Assembly (NCBI GenBank): GCA_015660885.1
Contig: JACTUB010000002.1
Location: forward strand, 90,859-154,858
Length of the DNA: 64,000 bases
Reading direction: 5' to 3'
From: Methanoregulaceae archaeon
GTDB lineage: Archaea; Halobacteriota; Methanomicrobia; Methanomicrobiales; Methanospirillaceae
The position numbers and the translations under genes were made by a program. Below the pieces are notes generated by a model that was given only the letters and a program-made list of their open reading frames with translations, had not been told where the DNA came from and did not search any database. This document shows positions 63,707 through 64,000 of the stretch, piece by piece (positions within the stretch are counted from its first letter, which is position 1; each line of letters starts with the position of its first letter).

Positions 63707-64000
63707 ATGAAAACACCTAGAATCTATTACGGAGCCCTTGCAGTCTTCTGTGTAGCTGTGCTGGTTATAGGTACAGCCGGTGCCGCAGCTATGACGCAGC
63801 AGGGATCCGGTAATAATCTTAAGGATAAGGCTGGGCAATTTGGCCTGACCCAGATGCTGACCAACCTTACTGCACGGGGATATGATGTGTCGGCCATCAG
63901 TGCAGCAGTAACGAGCGGGGATTATAAAACCGCTTTTACCTTGATGAAGGAATTCAGGATTGCACACCCGGATGCATTTCCCGCACATGTTGCAGGAGCC
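63707..64000 (+). CDS. exported protein, 5' part (runs off the window)
   Basis: The frame from ATG 63707 is open to the window end (98 codons). It has a signal peptide (YYGALAVFCVAVLVIGTAGA, cleaved near AAA at 27), then a soluble helical part (QFGLTQMLTNLTARGYDVSA, ISAAVTSGDYKTAFTLMKEF) that resembles the helical repeats of the lipoprotein at 62136-62582. AGGAGA lies 11 bases before the ATG. It is divergent from the DUF2178 operon. The complete size and function cannot be seen. Confidence 0.65.
   Translation, partial: MKTPRIYYGALAVFCVAVLVIGTAGAAAMTQQGSGNNLKDKAGQFGLTQMLTNLTARGYDVSAISAAVTSGDYKTAFTLMKEFRIAHPDAFPAHVAGA

Overview
The window looks like a chromosomal segment of a methanogenic euryarchaeon, most likely order Methanomicrobiales (Methanoregula-like). 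I infer this from a methanogenesis marker 12 protein, a DUF2115 protein, a four-subunit porGDAB pyruvate:ferredoxin oxidoreductase, archaeal-type translation and RNA genes (eIF-1A, tRNA-splicing endonuclease, archaeal TrpS and PheST), many secreted proteins with Thr/Pro-rich stalks and a C-terminal membrane anchor, and AT-rich TATA boxes placed about 25 bp before starts, often with no leader. I see no complete insertion sequence, prophage or CRISPR array.

Layout. 1-9.2 kb: ferritin-like protein, CorA-superfamily channel, PEBP lipoprotein, MFS exporter, a surface protein, an ABC-2 exporter pair, a DUF155 membrane protein and a CxxCxxCC protein. 9.2-14 kb: translation and DNA repair (eIF-1A, NreA, DNA polymerase IV), then a gene-poor stretch with several very small ORFs, including a DUF1059 protein. 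14-24 kb: DUF2115, a double-CDGSH protein, an export-type cluster on the minus strand (COG1361-type surface protein, RND/MMPL transporter, ABC ATPase, ABC permease), a winged-helix/triple-PAS sensor and a DUF6125-like protein. 24-38.7 kb: dCMP deaminase, small zinc-ribbon proteins, several decayed genes, RNB exoribonuclease, Bcp peroxiredoxin, N-formylglutamate amidohydrolase-like enzyme, flavoproteins and a DEAD-box helicase.

39-48.5 kb is the housekeeping core: endonuclease IV, then endA-trpS-pheS-pheT as a compact cluster, hisF convergent with pheT, S-adenosylhomocysteine hydrolase and an 8-oxoguanine glycosylase. 48.6-58.5 kb: two small proteins, a PhzF-like enzyme, a NifB-like radical SAM protein, a frameshifted FKBP, tRNA-Val(TAC), porGDAB, marker 12, a sugar-nucleotide epimerase and the archaeal phosphoglycerate mutase. 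58.5-64 kb: LemA, a DedA protein and two tiny membrane proteins, then an accessory zone with a DUF2178/XRE regulator pair, a decayed second copy of that pair, a lipoprotein, a triple-PKD surface protein, 21-bp direct repeats and the start of another secreted protein that runs off the window.

The sequence carries several apparent lesions. The NADPH-dependent FMN reductase (36.4 kb) and the FKBP (51.8 kb) each need one base changed in a homopolymer to restore one frame. The eIF-1A gene (9.9 kb) has no canonical start in its conserved frame unless one base is added to an AAA run. Either the sequence has homopolymer errors or some of these genes are really decaying or use unusual starts. Other remnants (25.3, 26.5, 30.7, 38.7 and 60.6 kb) have multiple lesions or missing parts and look like true pseudogenes.
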